Source: Ettlia oleoabundans
Taxonomy: Eukaryota > Chlorophyta > Chlorophyceae > Chlamydomonadales
Direction: 5' to 3'
DNA length: 21,822 nucleotides
NCBI GenBank assembly: GCA_019693395.1
Contig: JAAMXP010001103.1
Coordinates: forward strand, 1-21,822
Shown here: positions 1 to 10,470 of the stretch, piece by piece
How the letters are laid out: every line of letters begins with the position of its first letter
How positions within the stretch are numbered: position 1 is the stretch's first letter
Translations under genes and position numbers: made by a program
Notes under the pieces: model-generated
Told to the model about the DNA's origin: nothing
Seen by the model: the letters and a program-made list of their open reading frames with translations, nothing else
Database searches by the model: none

Positions 1-30
1 CTCTTTACCACACATTCCCTTACCACACAG

Positions 31-1585
31 GTGGTTGACTTGAAGCTGTTTGAGCCGGGTCAGGAGCTGCCCAGGGGCCTGCTGTGGGTGGTGGAGCAGA
101 TGCCAGGTGGCTGCCTCCCCGTCTGACTGCTTTGCTGCCCACCTGGCTGCACTCACACCAAGAAGCGGGAACAGATCCAACACATGTGCCGGCGGCAGCT
201 GCCTGCGATTCTAATCTGTGATGCCTGCAACACCATGCACGGTAATCGCAGCACCTCGATCTTTCAGTTCCATCTGCAGCTGCATGAGCTTACCGCCAGT
301 GCTGCACTGCCTGCGCTGCACCACCTCCTTGTTGCACTGCAGGGTTGGTGCAAGCTTCCGACCAGACGGAAACTCTAGAGCGCGGCTATTGGCCCTCCTA
401 CAACATCCCCTACTCCTCAGAAATCTATCGCCACAGCGGCTACCCTGCATTCGTCGCCAGGCAGGCAGGCAAGGGGCGCCGCATTCAGCGCCGCCGCTGG
501 TGCGCGCTGTCGCTTTGTCTCTGCACCCACATGAGCGGACCTGCTGACATCACCCCTGCTGCTTTGTGCCTAGATGAATGACATGCTGGGTTTCCTGCCC
601 ATCTGCCACCTGCTGGCCTGCTGGTCCAGTAGATCACGGCCGATAGCTGGCCCCTCCCTGCTGCAGTGACGGGCGCCTCGTACCAGCTGGCGCCACGTGC
701 ACAAATCTTCCGCCGCGACGTGCATGCTGCGGTTGGCATGCCCAGCCTCAGCGCACTGCTGCGTAGCAACGGCTGGCCACACGAACCAGTAAGTGGCAGC
801 ATGCATTGACATGCAACTTCCTAACCTTGGATTCTGCCGCTGTCAGCCCACCCAGCTCGTTTTTGCGCCCTCCCCTCCCCCAATCACGCTGCTCATTATG
901 TCAACACCTGCACTACTTCGCCTATGCTGCCCCCTCACACGTCTTCATATTGGGCCCCCATCTGTACATGCCTCCGCAGTTTTCGGGCGGCACCCCGCTG
1001 GGTGCGCTGTGCGGGCGTGGCGACCTGGACGCCATCAACCCACGCGCCTATGGCTGCTACGACTTCAAGGCCACAAGCTGGAAGCTGGCACTGCAGCTAG
1101 AGGCAGATGCAGGTGGGTGGGTGTGCATGCATGTCCAGTGTATGTGTCAGAATGCACGGTGGCTGGCTGGTCAGTGCCAGTAGAGGCAGAGTTTTGGAGG
1201 CCACTGAACTTCCCAAAGGAAAGAACATGCCAGTGAGACAGTGTGGTGATTAATAGATTGGAACATTGCACAAGCGAACGTTCAAGGCACACTTAGCCGT
1301 GCTGTTGAGGCGTACCCCTTTCCTGGCCGGTCGTGCAATGCAGTGGTGGGTCCCACCCACAGCGGTAGCGCCACACCGTTTGCCTGGAGCAACGCCGGCC
1401 CGCTGGCAGACTCTGTGGAGCATTTGGGGCAGCCTGATGTGTATGCTTACAATTTTGAGCGAATGACGGCGGACCCTCACAATGGCGGCGTGCTGCCCGC
1501 ACTTCTGCTGCTGCCCCCCAGGAACAACCCACAACCACAGCCGGCAGCGCTGCAGGCTTTGCAGCAGCCACTGGCAGAGCGGTGA
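31..1585 (+). CDS. Phospholipase B-like protein, C-terminal part (5 exons visible, 5' end outside the window)
   Basis: Exons 31-106, 343-468, 667-788, 980-1112 and 1344-1585 join in phase to 232 residues ending in TGA. The protein matches the C-terminal half of the phospholipase B-like (PLBD, lamina-ancestor) family: VVDLKLFEPG, LLWVVEQMPG, GYWPSYNIPY, EIYRHSGYPAF, a PRAQIFRRD block, CGRGDLD, DFKATSWKLA, then PFAWSNAG and HLGQPDVYAY. The family are N-terminal-nucleophile hydrolases of lysosomes and vacuoles that act on acyl amides or phospholipids. The nucleophile Cys lies upstream and is not in the window, so activity cannot be judged here. Intron 469-666 starts with GC (context CAG then gcaagg), a non-canonical but accepted donor; it is the choice that keeps the frame and removes a non-family stretch. 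The last ~40 residues are a Pro/Gln/Leu-rich tail unlike the family and could be a model error. It converges on the transporter gene at 2089. Confidence 0.88.
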
Positions 1586-1599
1586 GCCAGAAAACCAGC

Positions 1600-1604
1600 T
1601 GTAA
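1600..1604 (+). terminator. Candidate TGTAA polyadenylation signal of the phospholipase B-like gene
   Basis: TGTAA lies 15 bases after the stop codon. TGTAA is the usual poly(A) signal in chlorophyte green algae. The distance would give an unusually short 3' UTR, so a later site is possible. Confidence 0.35.
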
Positions 1605-1887
1605 GAAGTGGATTGGGCGGTGGATGCGGGTTTCGCAGTCGCCCGATGGTTGGCCAGCGGCCGCCGCCCCCAGCAAGTTGCTCGTGCAATCAGGTTAGCC
1701 ATTAACATTTGAGTTTGATGCTCCATGATGCCGCCAAATCCTTCCATGTCTGGAAGCGTACTTCAGTCCTGCCAAGGGCACTGATATTGTCCTGGATGTA
1801 TGGACGCATGCATTGTCACCTTGGTCCCGGCACCCACCTTGTGAAACTATATTGCGCTTCCTCATAAAGCAAACTTTCATGTGTAGG

Positions 1888-1892
1888 TTACA
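1888..1892 (-). terminator. Candidate TGTAA polyadenylation signal of the amino acid transporter
   Basis: The plus strand reads ttaca, so the minus strand reads TGTAA, about 200 bases after the transporter stop codon. This is a plausible 3' UTR length for a green alga. Confidence 0.4.
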
Positions 1893-2088
1893 TAGGGGCA
1901 CCTATGTTGACAGCATCGTACTCCCTGGGGCACTTTCAGCTGCCCTTGACGATGAAAGATTCAAGTGCTACATGCAGAGTTGGCCAACAATGGCTTTATT
2001 TCAGTTGCTATAGATGTTATTGAAGACAGAAAACCTGAGCTCAGAAACAAAATCAAAGCAAGTCTCACAGAACACCGAGGAAACATGC

Positions 2089-5000
2089 TCAGAGAGGCGG
2101 GGCCACAAGGGTGTATACAGTCATCGCCATCAAGCCCAGAGCCATCAGCATCAGCGCGATGCCCGCCCAGAACAGCTTGCTGGCGAGGAAATGGTACTGC
2201 TGAGACACCCGCGCTGCACTGCCCGCTGCCGCTTCTGCAGACGGTTGTTGCTGCTGCTCCTGGCCTGCCGCCGCGCCTGCCACCGCGCCCGTTTCAGGCT
2301 CCAGCAGCGGCTGCTGCAACCCCTCTCTCAGGTGCAGGTGCTTGTTGTAGGCATACTGCAGCAAGGCAGGTGGATGACAGGGAGCTGGGGTTTAGTTACC
2401 TTGCAGTTGCATCGGGTAGGCGGCGAGATAGCACAGCAGCCAGTGGCTTGTGCTGCTAGGGATTCATCAACAATTCAACAATATGGGTGGAGCAGCTGCT
2501 ACCAATCAGCCCCCCGTGTCCAGAGACACCTGCCACCCGCTGCCCCACCACCCTACCTGCAGGCAAAAGGCGCCCGGCATGCCGAAAATAAAGAAAGCGC
2601 CACAGGAGCCGCCGATCAACTTGAACACCTGGCCAAGGTCCGTAACCAGCTGCAGAATGGGGATGGGCAGGGAGGCAAGAGCCAAGGGGTGCAAATGTGG
2701 AGGTCCAGTGTATTGTTGTTAAGCAGACGACGGAAATCAGGACATTGGAGTGTAGAGAGACTACATGGGAACACACAGGGGTGCTGACACAGTCAGGCAA
2801 AAAGGACATGCAGGCAAGCAGGCAGGCAGACCGGCCAAAAGACGGGCGTTGCCGAGCAGGCCGGAACGTCCCGGGCCATCCCCCAACAGCTTAAATTGGA
2901 GATTCGGCTGATTGAGGCGAATGCCGGCCAAAATAGCGGCAGCAATTCTGCATGCCCGACTATCAGCTGTTCGATATATCTCTGGGTGATCCAAGAGCTG
3001 GCTTACATGACAGGCGGTGCACACTCAAATTTGCAACGGAAGCTCACCAGTGAGAGGGCTAGAGTGCTGGCGAAAAATCCCAGCACCTCAATGATGTTGA
3101 AGGCAGTGCCTCCTAGCTGGCGCCCCGTCAGCCCCGTCAGCTGGGCCAGAAGGTCGCGAGTGGCGTTGCGGGCGGGGAAGTGGTTGACCGGATAGTGAAT
3201 AATCTGCAGCAGTGGCAGTGTTGAGGGTCGAAACACGTCGACAAAAGTAGAGGGAGGAAGAAGGAATATTGGGAGGGATGGAAAGATGAGCCGGCAATCA
3301 ACAATGCAGCACCCCAAATGCCTAGTCAGCAGGGAGAACGTTTTGGATCAAGAATAGCGGCTTTGAATACCTGAATCACCCCCACCAGTACCCGCGCCAC
3401 CTGCATCAGCCTGTCCTGGCCTGCAACAACAGGCAAGGCAGGCAGAACAGATGAGGAAACACTGGGCAATTCGTGTTGTCAGTGGCCTAAGAAGAGGAGA
3501 GGGAGAGGTATTGGAGAAGTGTGCCTGGCATGGCAGTGCTTGTGAGGGAGTGTGCCTGGCAAGGCGGTGGCTGGGGACAGGCAGGTTTGGCACAGATGCG
3601 GGACTTGGGGCCTGCGACAACAGGGTGACAACTGCCATGAACCTGGCAGTGCTTACCCGGGTAGTTGAGCAGGATGTTGCTGTGCGCATTTGTGGGGAAG
3701 TTGAGGTAGCCAAAGATGCCCACCAGCGAGTAGAAGATGGCAGTCAGACCAACTGCACCATGGGCCGCAGCAGTGCAACTCAACATAAAAATCGTGCCTG
3801 GAGGGAGCAGCTGTGAAAAACAGGACTGTGATGTGTCTGCCGACATTTTTCAGCCCTACAAGAAAGATAGAAAGAAAGAATACGCCCTTGGGCGTGGGTT
3901 GAGGAAGCCAGCAGAGGAACGGCCCTAGGGCCGCCTCCTGCCGGCTACCATTATTGACATTTTTCAGCCCTACACTACCGTGTGCGGGGCTGAGGCTGAA
4001 GCAAGAAAGACAGCTGCTGGTGGTGAGCATGCCCAAAGTAAGGACTCAGCAGAGGCCAGCACACACTCACTTGCGGCCCACACCACTTGCACCATGCCCC
4101 GTAACTTGACCGTGTGCTGTGCGGGCTGCACAAAGCGGCGCGGGGGGCGGCGCAGCAGCATGACGCGCTGCTCCTGCTGCGGTGCTGCCGTCAGAACTGC
4201 AGCGGCGATTGCTGGCCCTGCCGCTGCTGCTTCACTGCTACCACCTGGCTTCACATCCTCCGCTGCCGTTGTTGCTGTTTGCACACTGCTACTGCTGGCA
4301 TTGCCAGTTGTGCCATCGGCCTTGCTGCCCTCACCAGCCTCCTGTGCAGCTGCACTTGCAGAGGCAGGCGAGCCTCCAGGCACCACCAGTGACACAAGGT
4401 TTGTGGCTGAGCCAAACAGCAGGTCTGGCTGAGGCTCCAGCTCAGCAAACACGGCCACCACATTGGTGTGACACTGCAAGGCGAGGCGGGAGGGGGTGAA
4501 AGGAACGTGAGTGATGAAGGGTGACAGGCCGGGGTGCTGTGGCCCTGAGGGCATTGAATGAGCCGAGAAACAAGCAAGCAGCCACACCAGGCACGCACGA
4601 CAACCAACCAGCCCAGTTGCAGTAAGCCTGGATGCAAGATCAGGCTAATCTGAATCTCATCTTGTTTGCTGGCATGCATGCAGCTGGACACAGGCCGGAA
4701 GCTGGCATGCGTTGCATCGCACACAGACAGGAAGATCAACCGATGCTGGCTGCGCTGTGCTGCGTTGAACTCAGTCAGGTGCAGCAGTCAAGCCGGCTAC
4801 ATGGGACATCACAGGCACCTGCAGGTGGGCATGAGCAGCTCGCATGCTTGCCTGAAAACCAAAGGCCAAGATGGGCAGAGCATCGAGCATTTCCAGAGGC
4901 GGGCGGAAGGCATGTACATTGGACCACTGGTACTCGGGGGCTTGTACTGCCTGCACTGAGCGGTACACCACACTGCCCACCACAGCACACAGCGCGTAGA

Positions 5001-6417
5001 ACGTAACGCTGCTGAATCCTGCAGACAGAGGGAGAGCCAGGACAGTGCGTTCAAAGCAGGGACCCTACTCACAGCAGATGAAATCATTCGTTGTGGAGTA
5101 TTGCTGGGGTGGGATGACATGGAATAATGCGGGTAAAGCAGCATAGCCTTGATGAGCAGGCATCGCTACATGTTTTGTTACATGCCAAGCAGGCATGTAG
5201 CAGTGCAAGGCAGCGATTGCTACATGCCAAGGCAGCGCCAAGCCTCAGCTGCGTGGCTGGAGGGCTATCCAACCTGATATCGCGTCCAGTGTGCGTGGGA
5301 AGCACAGCGGCAGCATAAACGCCGAGGACAGCACCAGGATCACAAAGTTGCGCTCCGTCCACCACAGCTGCGTCAGCGGTGGCGGTAAACCCGATGAAGT
5401 GCATTAAGAGTCACAATCCCCTGTACGTTGAAAGGCAGCCATAACGGTAGCAGCATGCAACCCCAGGGTTTGCAACTGCACCTCAGCCAGTGGCAGCTGC
5501 AGCAGCAGCATTATCAGCAGCAGTGGCAGCAGCAGTTACCAGCAGCAGGAGCCGCATATACCACCATCGGCAGCAGATGTGCTCCCACCTGCCCGAACGC
5601 CTGCTCCAGCATGGGCTGGGCGCAATCCCCCAGTATGATTAGGTAGGCAGTTGCTGCATGTGCACAAATGCAGGGGAAACAGCCGGCCAGCTAGATGGGC
5701 ACCGGGGCTGCTCGGGCAACGCAAGACACCTTTGTTGCACTGGCTCCTCACAAACACCACAACACATCCTGAACCAATTATCACATCCTTTGCAAGAGCG
5801 ACTTCTGAAGCTGCCATTTCGCCTCAAATTAAACCTTCAGCCAGTGCATCGGCGTAAATCTAAAATATAATCATCCAGCATCCAACCACCCAACAAATCT
5901 AACATCAAGCACCCACCTACCCAGCAATCGCCCACCCAGCACCCACCAGAGCCGTATGAGTAGACAATGAGCACGATCGACATGGCTGCCGATGCCTTGC
6001 GCCCTAACATCTTGCGCACAAGGTCACTGTAGGTGGCGCTGCCGGTCACCTCGGCATATCGTGTGAGCACATAGAGTGTGAAGGCCTCCGTGGCGGCTAC
6101 CGCCAAAGTGGCCAGCAGGCAGCCCGCCCAGCCAGCGGCGCGGAAGGCAAAGGGCAGGGACAGGACACCGGCTCCCACGGCTGCATGCAAGGAAAAGGAG
6201 TTGGGGGTCAATACTTGGTACGCTCAGATGCAAGCAAGCCAGCCTGGGGACGCGGCAAGAGCGGGGGCGGGGTGGGACGCCTCCGCGCCGGCTGGGAGGC
6301 GATTGAACGTGCTGCCACCGGTGTGCTGCGATACAATGATAAGTAACCTGAGTTTAGCAGCGTGAACACGCTGGACAACGCGGAGGCTCCGCCGGGCGCC
6401 GAGCTCGACACCACCAT
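2089..6417 (-). CDS. Amino acid transporter, Aa_trans family (AVT6/SLC38-like), 11 exons, 579 aa
   Basis: Exons in transcript order: 6417-6348, 6180-5947, 5653-5589, 5367-5274, 5018-4852, 4473-4071, 3797-3657, 3420-3371, 3203-3048, 2649-2557, 2355-2089. All phases agree, giving 1740 nt and 579 residues. It is a multi-pass carrier of the amino acid/auxin permease superfamily, expected to move amino acids across the plasma or vacuolar membrane. Seen: the hallmark first helix SVFTLLNSAVGAGVLSLPFAF (residues 17-37), TLYVLTRYAE, AYLIILGD, ALPILAFGFQCHTNV, GLTAIFYSLVGIFGYL, the VTDLGQVFKLIGGSCGA helix and a last helix ending in the C-terminal 25 residues. The start is the only ATG just before the hallmark helix. 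Exon 6 adds about 80 Ala/Ser/Gln-rich residues between two membrane helices, not typical of the family. The intron after exon 5 has a GC donor (CAG then gcaagc). The gene diverges from hemerythrin-like A across 927 bp. Substrate cannot be read from the sequence. Confidence 0.92.
5179..5199. repeat. Perfect inverted repeat in a transporter intron
   Basis: Eight-base arms TACATGCC / GGCATGTA are separated by a five-base loop. Related copies of the same word lie nearby (gctacatg at 5165-5172, gctacatgcc at 5220-5229), making a small cluster inside the intron between exons 4 and 5. No function assigned. Confidence 0.5.
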
Positions 6418-7344
6418 CGGCCTGAGGTGTGATCGATGGCCGTAACCCTAATGAGACACTCAGACTCCGGGAAGATTAAAGGGAGGCTCCTGGGTTCTCA
6501 CATTCTCAGAGGCTGCCACGTGTGCTATGGGGCCAGCAGGCGGCAACTGCCGCGGCGCAGCAATGCTTGGGGACTTGGAGCCAACTGGCTCTATACTTAC
6601 AACGTCAGTCGTTCTACCGTATCACGTTGAGTCTTGGTCGATGGGCTTTTTTCCGCTGCATTGAAAACGCAACATGATGGAGTCAGATGCGGTTGAAATG
6701 GTGCCACTCCTGTTGCCGCTCGCGCCTTTCCCAAACACTCTGCACAAGACATACTTCGGCCAGCCAACTCCGCCAGCCCCCCAAAGATCATTACAACCAT
6801 CTTCAGTAAAAACAAATCATCACAACAACATTGCACTGCCTTTTCGGCTGTCTTTATTGCCACTCAGTCTATCTGGGAGCGCGCCTGTCAGTGAGGTCGT
6901 CCCCCATTGGACCCGCTGCAAGCACAGCAAGCGGCATTAATTCGCCGCAGCAGTCCCCTAACGCCAGTTGCAAGCACTTTGCGTCGGGCATACTGATGAA
7001 TCTAGCTAGGTTCTGAGTAAGTGATGAGTATGTGAGCAGCCTGCATTGGGCAGTCCCGCCTCCGCTGGCGCCAGCTGTCCGAGGCTGAATGAACGTGCGG
7101 CAGTGAGTTCTGTGCCCGCTCTCACTTTCCATCTCCCTTTGGTGCACACCACGCGGCTAGCTCTTCGCAGCAGGTGAGCTGCCGTCAAAGGCTCGACCGC
7201 GGTTGTGCCTGCGTTGCAAGCACCCTAATGTTCGCCGACTGTTGAGCTCTGCCTGAGTATCTGGGCGCCAGCTGAGCACTTGCAACGGCCTGCCGCCCCG
7301 TCCTTGTCGCCTGAAGGCCTCCGTATCTGGCTCTAAATACCGTG
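6418..7344. promoter_or_regulatory. Divergent intergenic region: presumed promoters of the transporter (-) and hemerythrin-like A (+)
   Basis: A 927-bp gap between two divergent start codons. It must contain the 5' UTRs and promoters of both genes. No convincing TATA box was seen. Bases from about 7120 onward resemble the region before copy B (10270 onward), so they belong to the duplicated unit. Open frames in the gap (e.g. minus strand 6597-6863) show no family motif. Confidence 0.5.
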
Positions 7345-9506
7345 ATGGCCACTAACAGTCCCTCCAAGGACTGCACTAGCCTGTGGAAATGGCCTATGGA
7401 GCACGACGGTGAGGGTTACCCTGCTGCTGCTCTTCCCGCCACCGCTGCTGCTTCCCAGTACTGCGTCGGGAGCGCCAGTTGGGGCGGAAGCTGGCTACTT
7501 CGTTTCATTCCTGATTGCCAATGCGCGGCTTCAAATGTGCAGGCTGGTACCGTGCTCACAATGCGCTGCGGGCTGACTTTGAAGCCATTGAACGCACACT
7601 GGGCAACTTTCAGGGGCAGCTGGCTGGTGGCAAGCCCATCTCCCGCGAACAGGCCGGCGCCGCCACCCGCTTTGTTGACTGCTTCATCAACTTCCTGCAC
7701 CACCACCACCACAACGAGGACGGTGAGCAGGCTGGCCGCTTGGTAGGGGTCAGCAAAGGCACATATCCTGCCTTGCTGCGCTGGTAGGGTGCGCCGTCTG
7801 GGCCCAGGCAATTGACAGCTGGCTGACGGACTGGCTGGCTGATGCATTATTGTGTGCACCTTTTTGGGGTGCAGACATCGCTGTGCCTTACATGGCCACC
7901 CGTTGTGAGATGCCTGAAAAGTTGGGGGCAGACCACAAGCGCCTGGAGGTGAGCCGCTCACATTTGTGGGCTGCCATGCGTAGCGTGGTGCATGGCAGCA
8001 ACACATGCGGTGGCACCCCAGGCTCCCGGCTTGGTTGACTGGCTTGTCACACTGCCCTTCCTTTTTAGAAAGGCACTGAGCAGCGTGCTGTTGATGTAGT
8101 TTGCGAAAAGTCCTGGGGAGGCACAGAAGCGCTACCTGCCTGCCCTGCTCAGCCTCACAACGCCTCTCTCTCTCTCGCTACATCATCCCAACCGTCGATG
8201 TGCCAGCCCATCATGCGCCGCAGCCTTGCTGTTTCAACAACACATACACCTGCTGTCTGTCGCACATACACCCCCATAATATTTATGCTAAGTAATGGCC
8301 AGCACCCATCTCTTGCTGCTGGGCCCCATATTTTGTGCAGGAGCTGATGGATGCCTTCCACTCTGCCTGCAAGAAGCTGCTGGCCACGACTGAATTGGAG
8401 GAGCAGCGCACCCTGCTGCCAGGAGTCATGGTGCGGCACACCCTGCTGCTACTGCTGGGGCAAGTCTACCGACCAATGCTGTTCTAGGGTGCTGCGGGTG
8501 GTGCTGGCTGTGCTGCTGGTGCCGCGTTGGTGATGGTGGTGACAGGCACCTTCTGCTGCAGCCTGCCTCCCTCCTGCCTGCATCAGGTATCAGCTGCTGG
8601 CAAAGCCCACCATCCCCAGATCAGCTCCTATGCTATGAGCTTGTTGTGCATTGCTTCCGCTGTGAGCTACTTGAGCCACAATTGGACCTTTTTCCCCGCC
8701 TATTTTGGCCATGTGTGAGCTGCATCCGCCAACCTTGGCCCCTCTCGACCTGCATTGTTTTCACGTGCAGCTAAGCACAGTCCCCCTGCCCTGTTCTTGC
8801 TGCCTATCACGCCCGCTGCCCGCTGCTCCTCCTCGCCAAGTTTGAGTTTGGCACATTTGGATGTGCCATCAAACGCATGCCCCTCCTCCCCGTTTGTGCC
8901 CTCCACCTGCAGGACGTGTTTGGCCAGCTGAGCACGCTGTGCCTGGCCCACTTCAAGTTGGAGGAGGAGCAGGCGATGCCGCTGATGCGCAAGCACTTCA
9001 CGCCCCACGAGATTGAGAAGCATGTGGTGTCTAAGATCCTGAGTGAGTGACGGGCAGATGGAAGAGGTAGCAGAGGGTGGATGGGTGGGAGACATACCTT
9101 GCGTCTCAGATCTTGCATAAGGTAGGGGGAAGAAAGGGAGGGCGGGCGGATGCAGGAGGCAGGGAGGGTTATTGAAGGCCAGGCAAAGCTGGAACCTGAG
9201 TGCATAAAGAAAGTTGCAAGGGAGTCAGGGAGGGAGGGAGGGAGGTTGTTCTGGACGGTGGTGATGGTTGCAGCCGGCTGATGACAATTCGCATGCTTCT
9301 GAATGCCGCGCGTGGCTGCAGGGAGCATGGGCCCCAACGATGTGGGCTCCTTCTTCCGCACCATGGACAAGGAGGACTTCCGGGGCTTTGCCAAGCAGGA
9401 GGGCATCCCCTTCTTCATATGCTGGCTGCTCAACTGGCAGCGGCGTGGTTACAGCCGCAAAATTTGGCAGCCCTTTGAGCAGCAGTGCCTTTCTGCTGCC
9501 GCATAA
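7345..9506 (+). CDS. Hemerythrin-like (HHE domain) protein A, 6 exons, 240 aa
   Basis: Exons 7345-7408, 7543-7722, 7875-7948, 8341-8430, 8913-9042 and 9322-9506 join in phase to 241 codons. The protein has the four-helix HHE pattern: helix A with PMEHDGWYRAHNAL (His20, His27), helix B with HHHHHNED (His76xxxGlu80), helix C with ADHKRLEEL (His102) and helix D with LAHFKLEEEQ (His149xxxGlu153). These positions fit a non-haem di-iron centre that binds oxygen, NO or iron in hemerythrin-like proteins. Residues ~180-240 form a C-terminal extension, FFRTMD to CLSAAA, rich in Trp and aromatic residues, with no known function. No signal peptide or membrane helix, so probably cytosolic. An in-frame GTG precedes the ATG, but the ATG is the natural start. 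Role (iron or oxygen/NO sensing, storage) is inference only. Confidence 0.85.
7612..7712 (+). repeat. 101-bp tract identical to copy B (within exon 2)
   Basis: Every base from the AGGGGCAGCTGG word to the end of the five-His run equals 10760-10860, synonymous sites included, while the rest of exon 2 differs between copies. This is the pattern expected of gene conversion or of unequal crossing-over. Confidence 0.8.
8164..8176. repeat. (CT)n microsatellite in hemerythrin-like A intron 3
   Basis: Six and a half CT units directly repeated inside an intron. No function assigned. Confidence 0.7.
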
Positions 9507-10470
9507 ACAGGGCACTGACTGGGGGCGGTTTACGCTAGGCATGCTGTGCTTCGGCATGTCGCACTAAAAACAGCACGGGTGCTTGCGCTTCGTGCCTGTC
9601 CCGAGCTGCTCTGGCAGCCAGCATGTGGTGCTGCTGGATTGAACAGAATGGATTGCCAGCCAACTAAACTGGCTGGCGTTGGGCATTCTATGTGTGGTCT
9701 TGAAGGGTAGTTGATATGATCTCTTGCTTCGATACTTCCCCAGTCTCTGGTTTTGATACTGCTGTTCGTCAAAACGTCACGGCTCCACTGAGCCACCGTC
9801 AACCTTGTAGGTTTGTGTCTGCAGGCAGTGTTGGTTTTGAATTCCCCACTGTGTACGTCTTTTTATACGTTCACCTATCCATGCTAGCTTTGAACCGCCT
9901 GGAGCTTGTCTTTCAGCCCATCAGACCCCGACAGTCCTAGCCATTACGCTGGCGCAAAGTCCAACATTGTAGGAGTATGACCACTAGCATTGCCGCATGT
10001 GTCCAGCCAACCCGACCTCTTGGCATGTAGTTGTGGCGCTGCAGTCCACGTGACGGAATGAGACTGTCTTTGCAGAAAAACATCACGACTGGCCCTCGCA
10101 ACCAATACAGATCTGCCTTTAGAGGCATTGGAGCAGAATGCACTGCAGGATTTGGGAGCACCTGAAAGGCAGCCCACTAGCGGTCCTCCTCTGCTGGCTC
10201 CAGGTGTCATGGGTAGACGGTGTAGCTACCACCCACTGCGACCTATATATCGTGCAGCTCAGTGCGCATTATCCTATCTCTCCTTCCCTGTTGGTGGATT
10301 TGCACGAGAGCAGGTGAGCTGTGCAGTCCAAGGCTCGCTAGCGCTGTCCTGCGTGCTACACCCTCTGGTAACAGAGCGCTCAACTTATTATCGGGGTCGG
10401 ACAATGCACTTGCAATGAGTTGCCGCCCCGTCCTCGTCTCTTGTAGCCCCACCTCCCTGTACCTTGCGAG
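9507..10470. other. Intergenic region between hemerythrin-like copies A and B
   Basis: No supported gene. The first ~450 bp match the 3' flank of copy B (to about 12655) and the last ~200 bp match the 5' flank of copy A, so only about 300 bp in the middle are unique. A candidate TATA box lies at 10244-10250. No TGTAA motif was seen after the copy A stop. Confidence 0.55.
10244..10250 (+). promoter_or_regulatory. Candidate TATA box of hemerythrin-like copy B
   Basis: TATATAT lies about 220 bases before the copy B start codon in a GC-rich flank. The aligned place before copy A reads GAATGAA instead, so the two copies may differ in their core promoter. Position relative to a transcription start is unknown. 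Confidence 0.3.

Larger units (their letters stand above)
1586..2088. other. Convergent intergenic region, two 3' UTRs
   Basis: No supported gene. It lies between the stop codons of two convergent genes and presumably holds both 3' UTRs. It is less GC-rich than the exons around it. Short open frames here show no family motif. Confidence 0.6.
7120..9955 (+). repeat. Tandem duplication unit, copy A
   Basis: The hemerythrin gene with its flanks is repeated at about 10270-12655. Similarity covers the 5' flank (shared AGCAGGTGAGCT and TGCCGCCCCGTCC words), all six exons with equal lengths except one base in exon 5, and the 3' flank (both have GGCTGGCG after the stop and a GCTTTGAAC word further on). 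Introns have diverged in length. Ends are approximate because the flanks fade gradually. Confidence 0.7.

Noticed and set aside
2014..2787. Plus-strand open frame of 257 codons
   Set aside because: It is antisense to transporter exons 10 and 11, has Arg/Gln-rich composition typical of a shadow frame, and has no family motif.
5495..5545. CAG-rich repeat that could encode polyglutamine
   Set aside because: It lies in an intron of the transporter (between exons 3 and 4) on the opposite strand, with no exon evidence.
6597..6863. Minus-strand frame of 88 codons between the transporter and hemerythrin-like A
   Set aside because: No family resemblance, no splice support, and it lies in the presumed promoter region.
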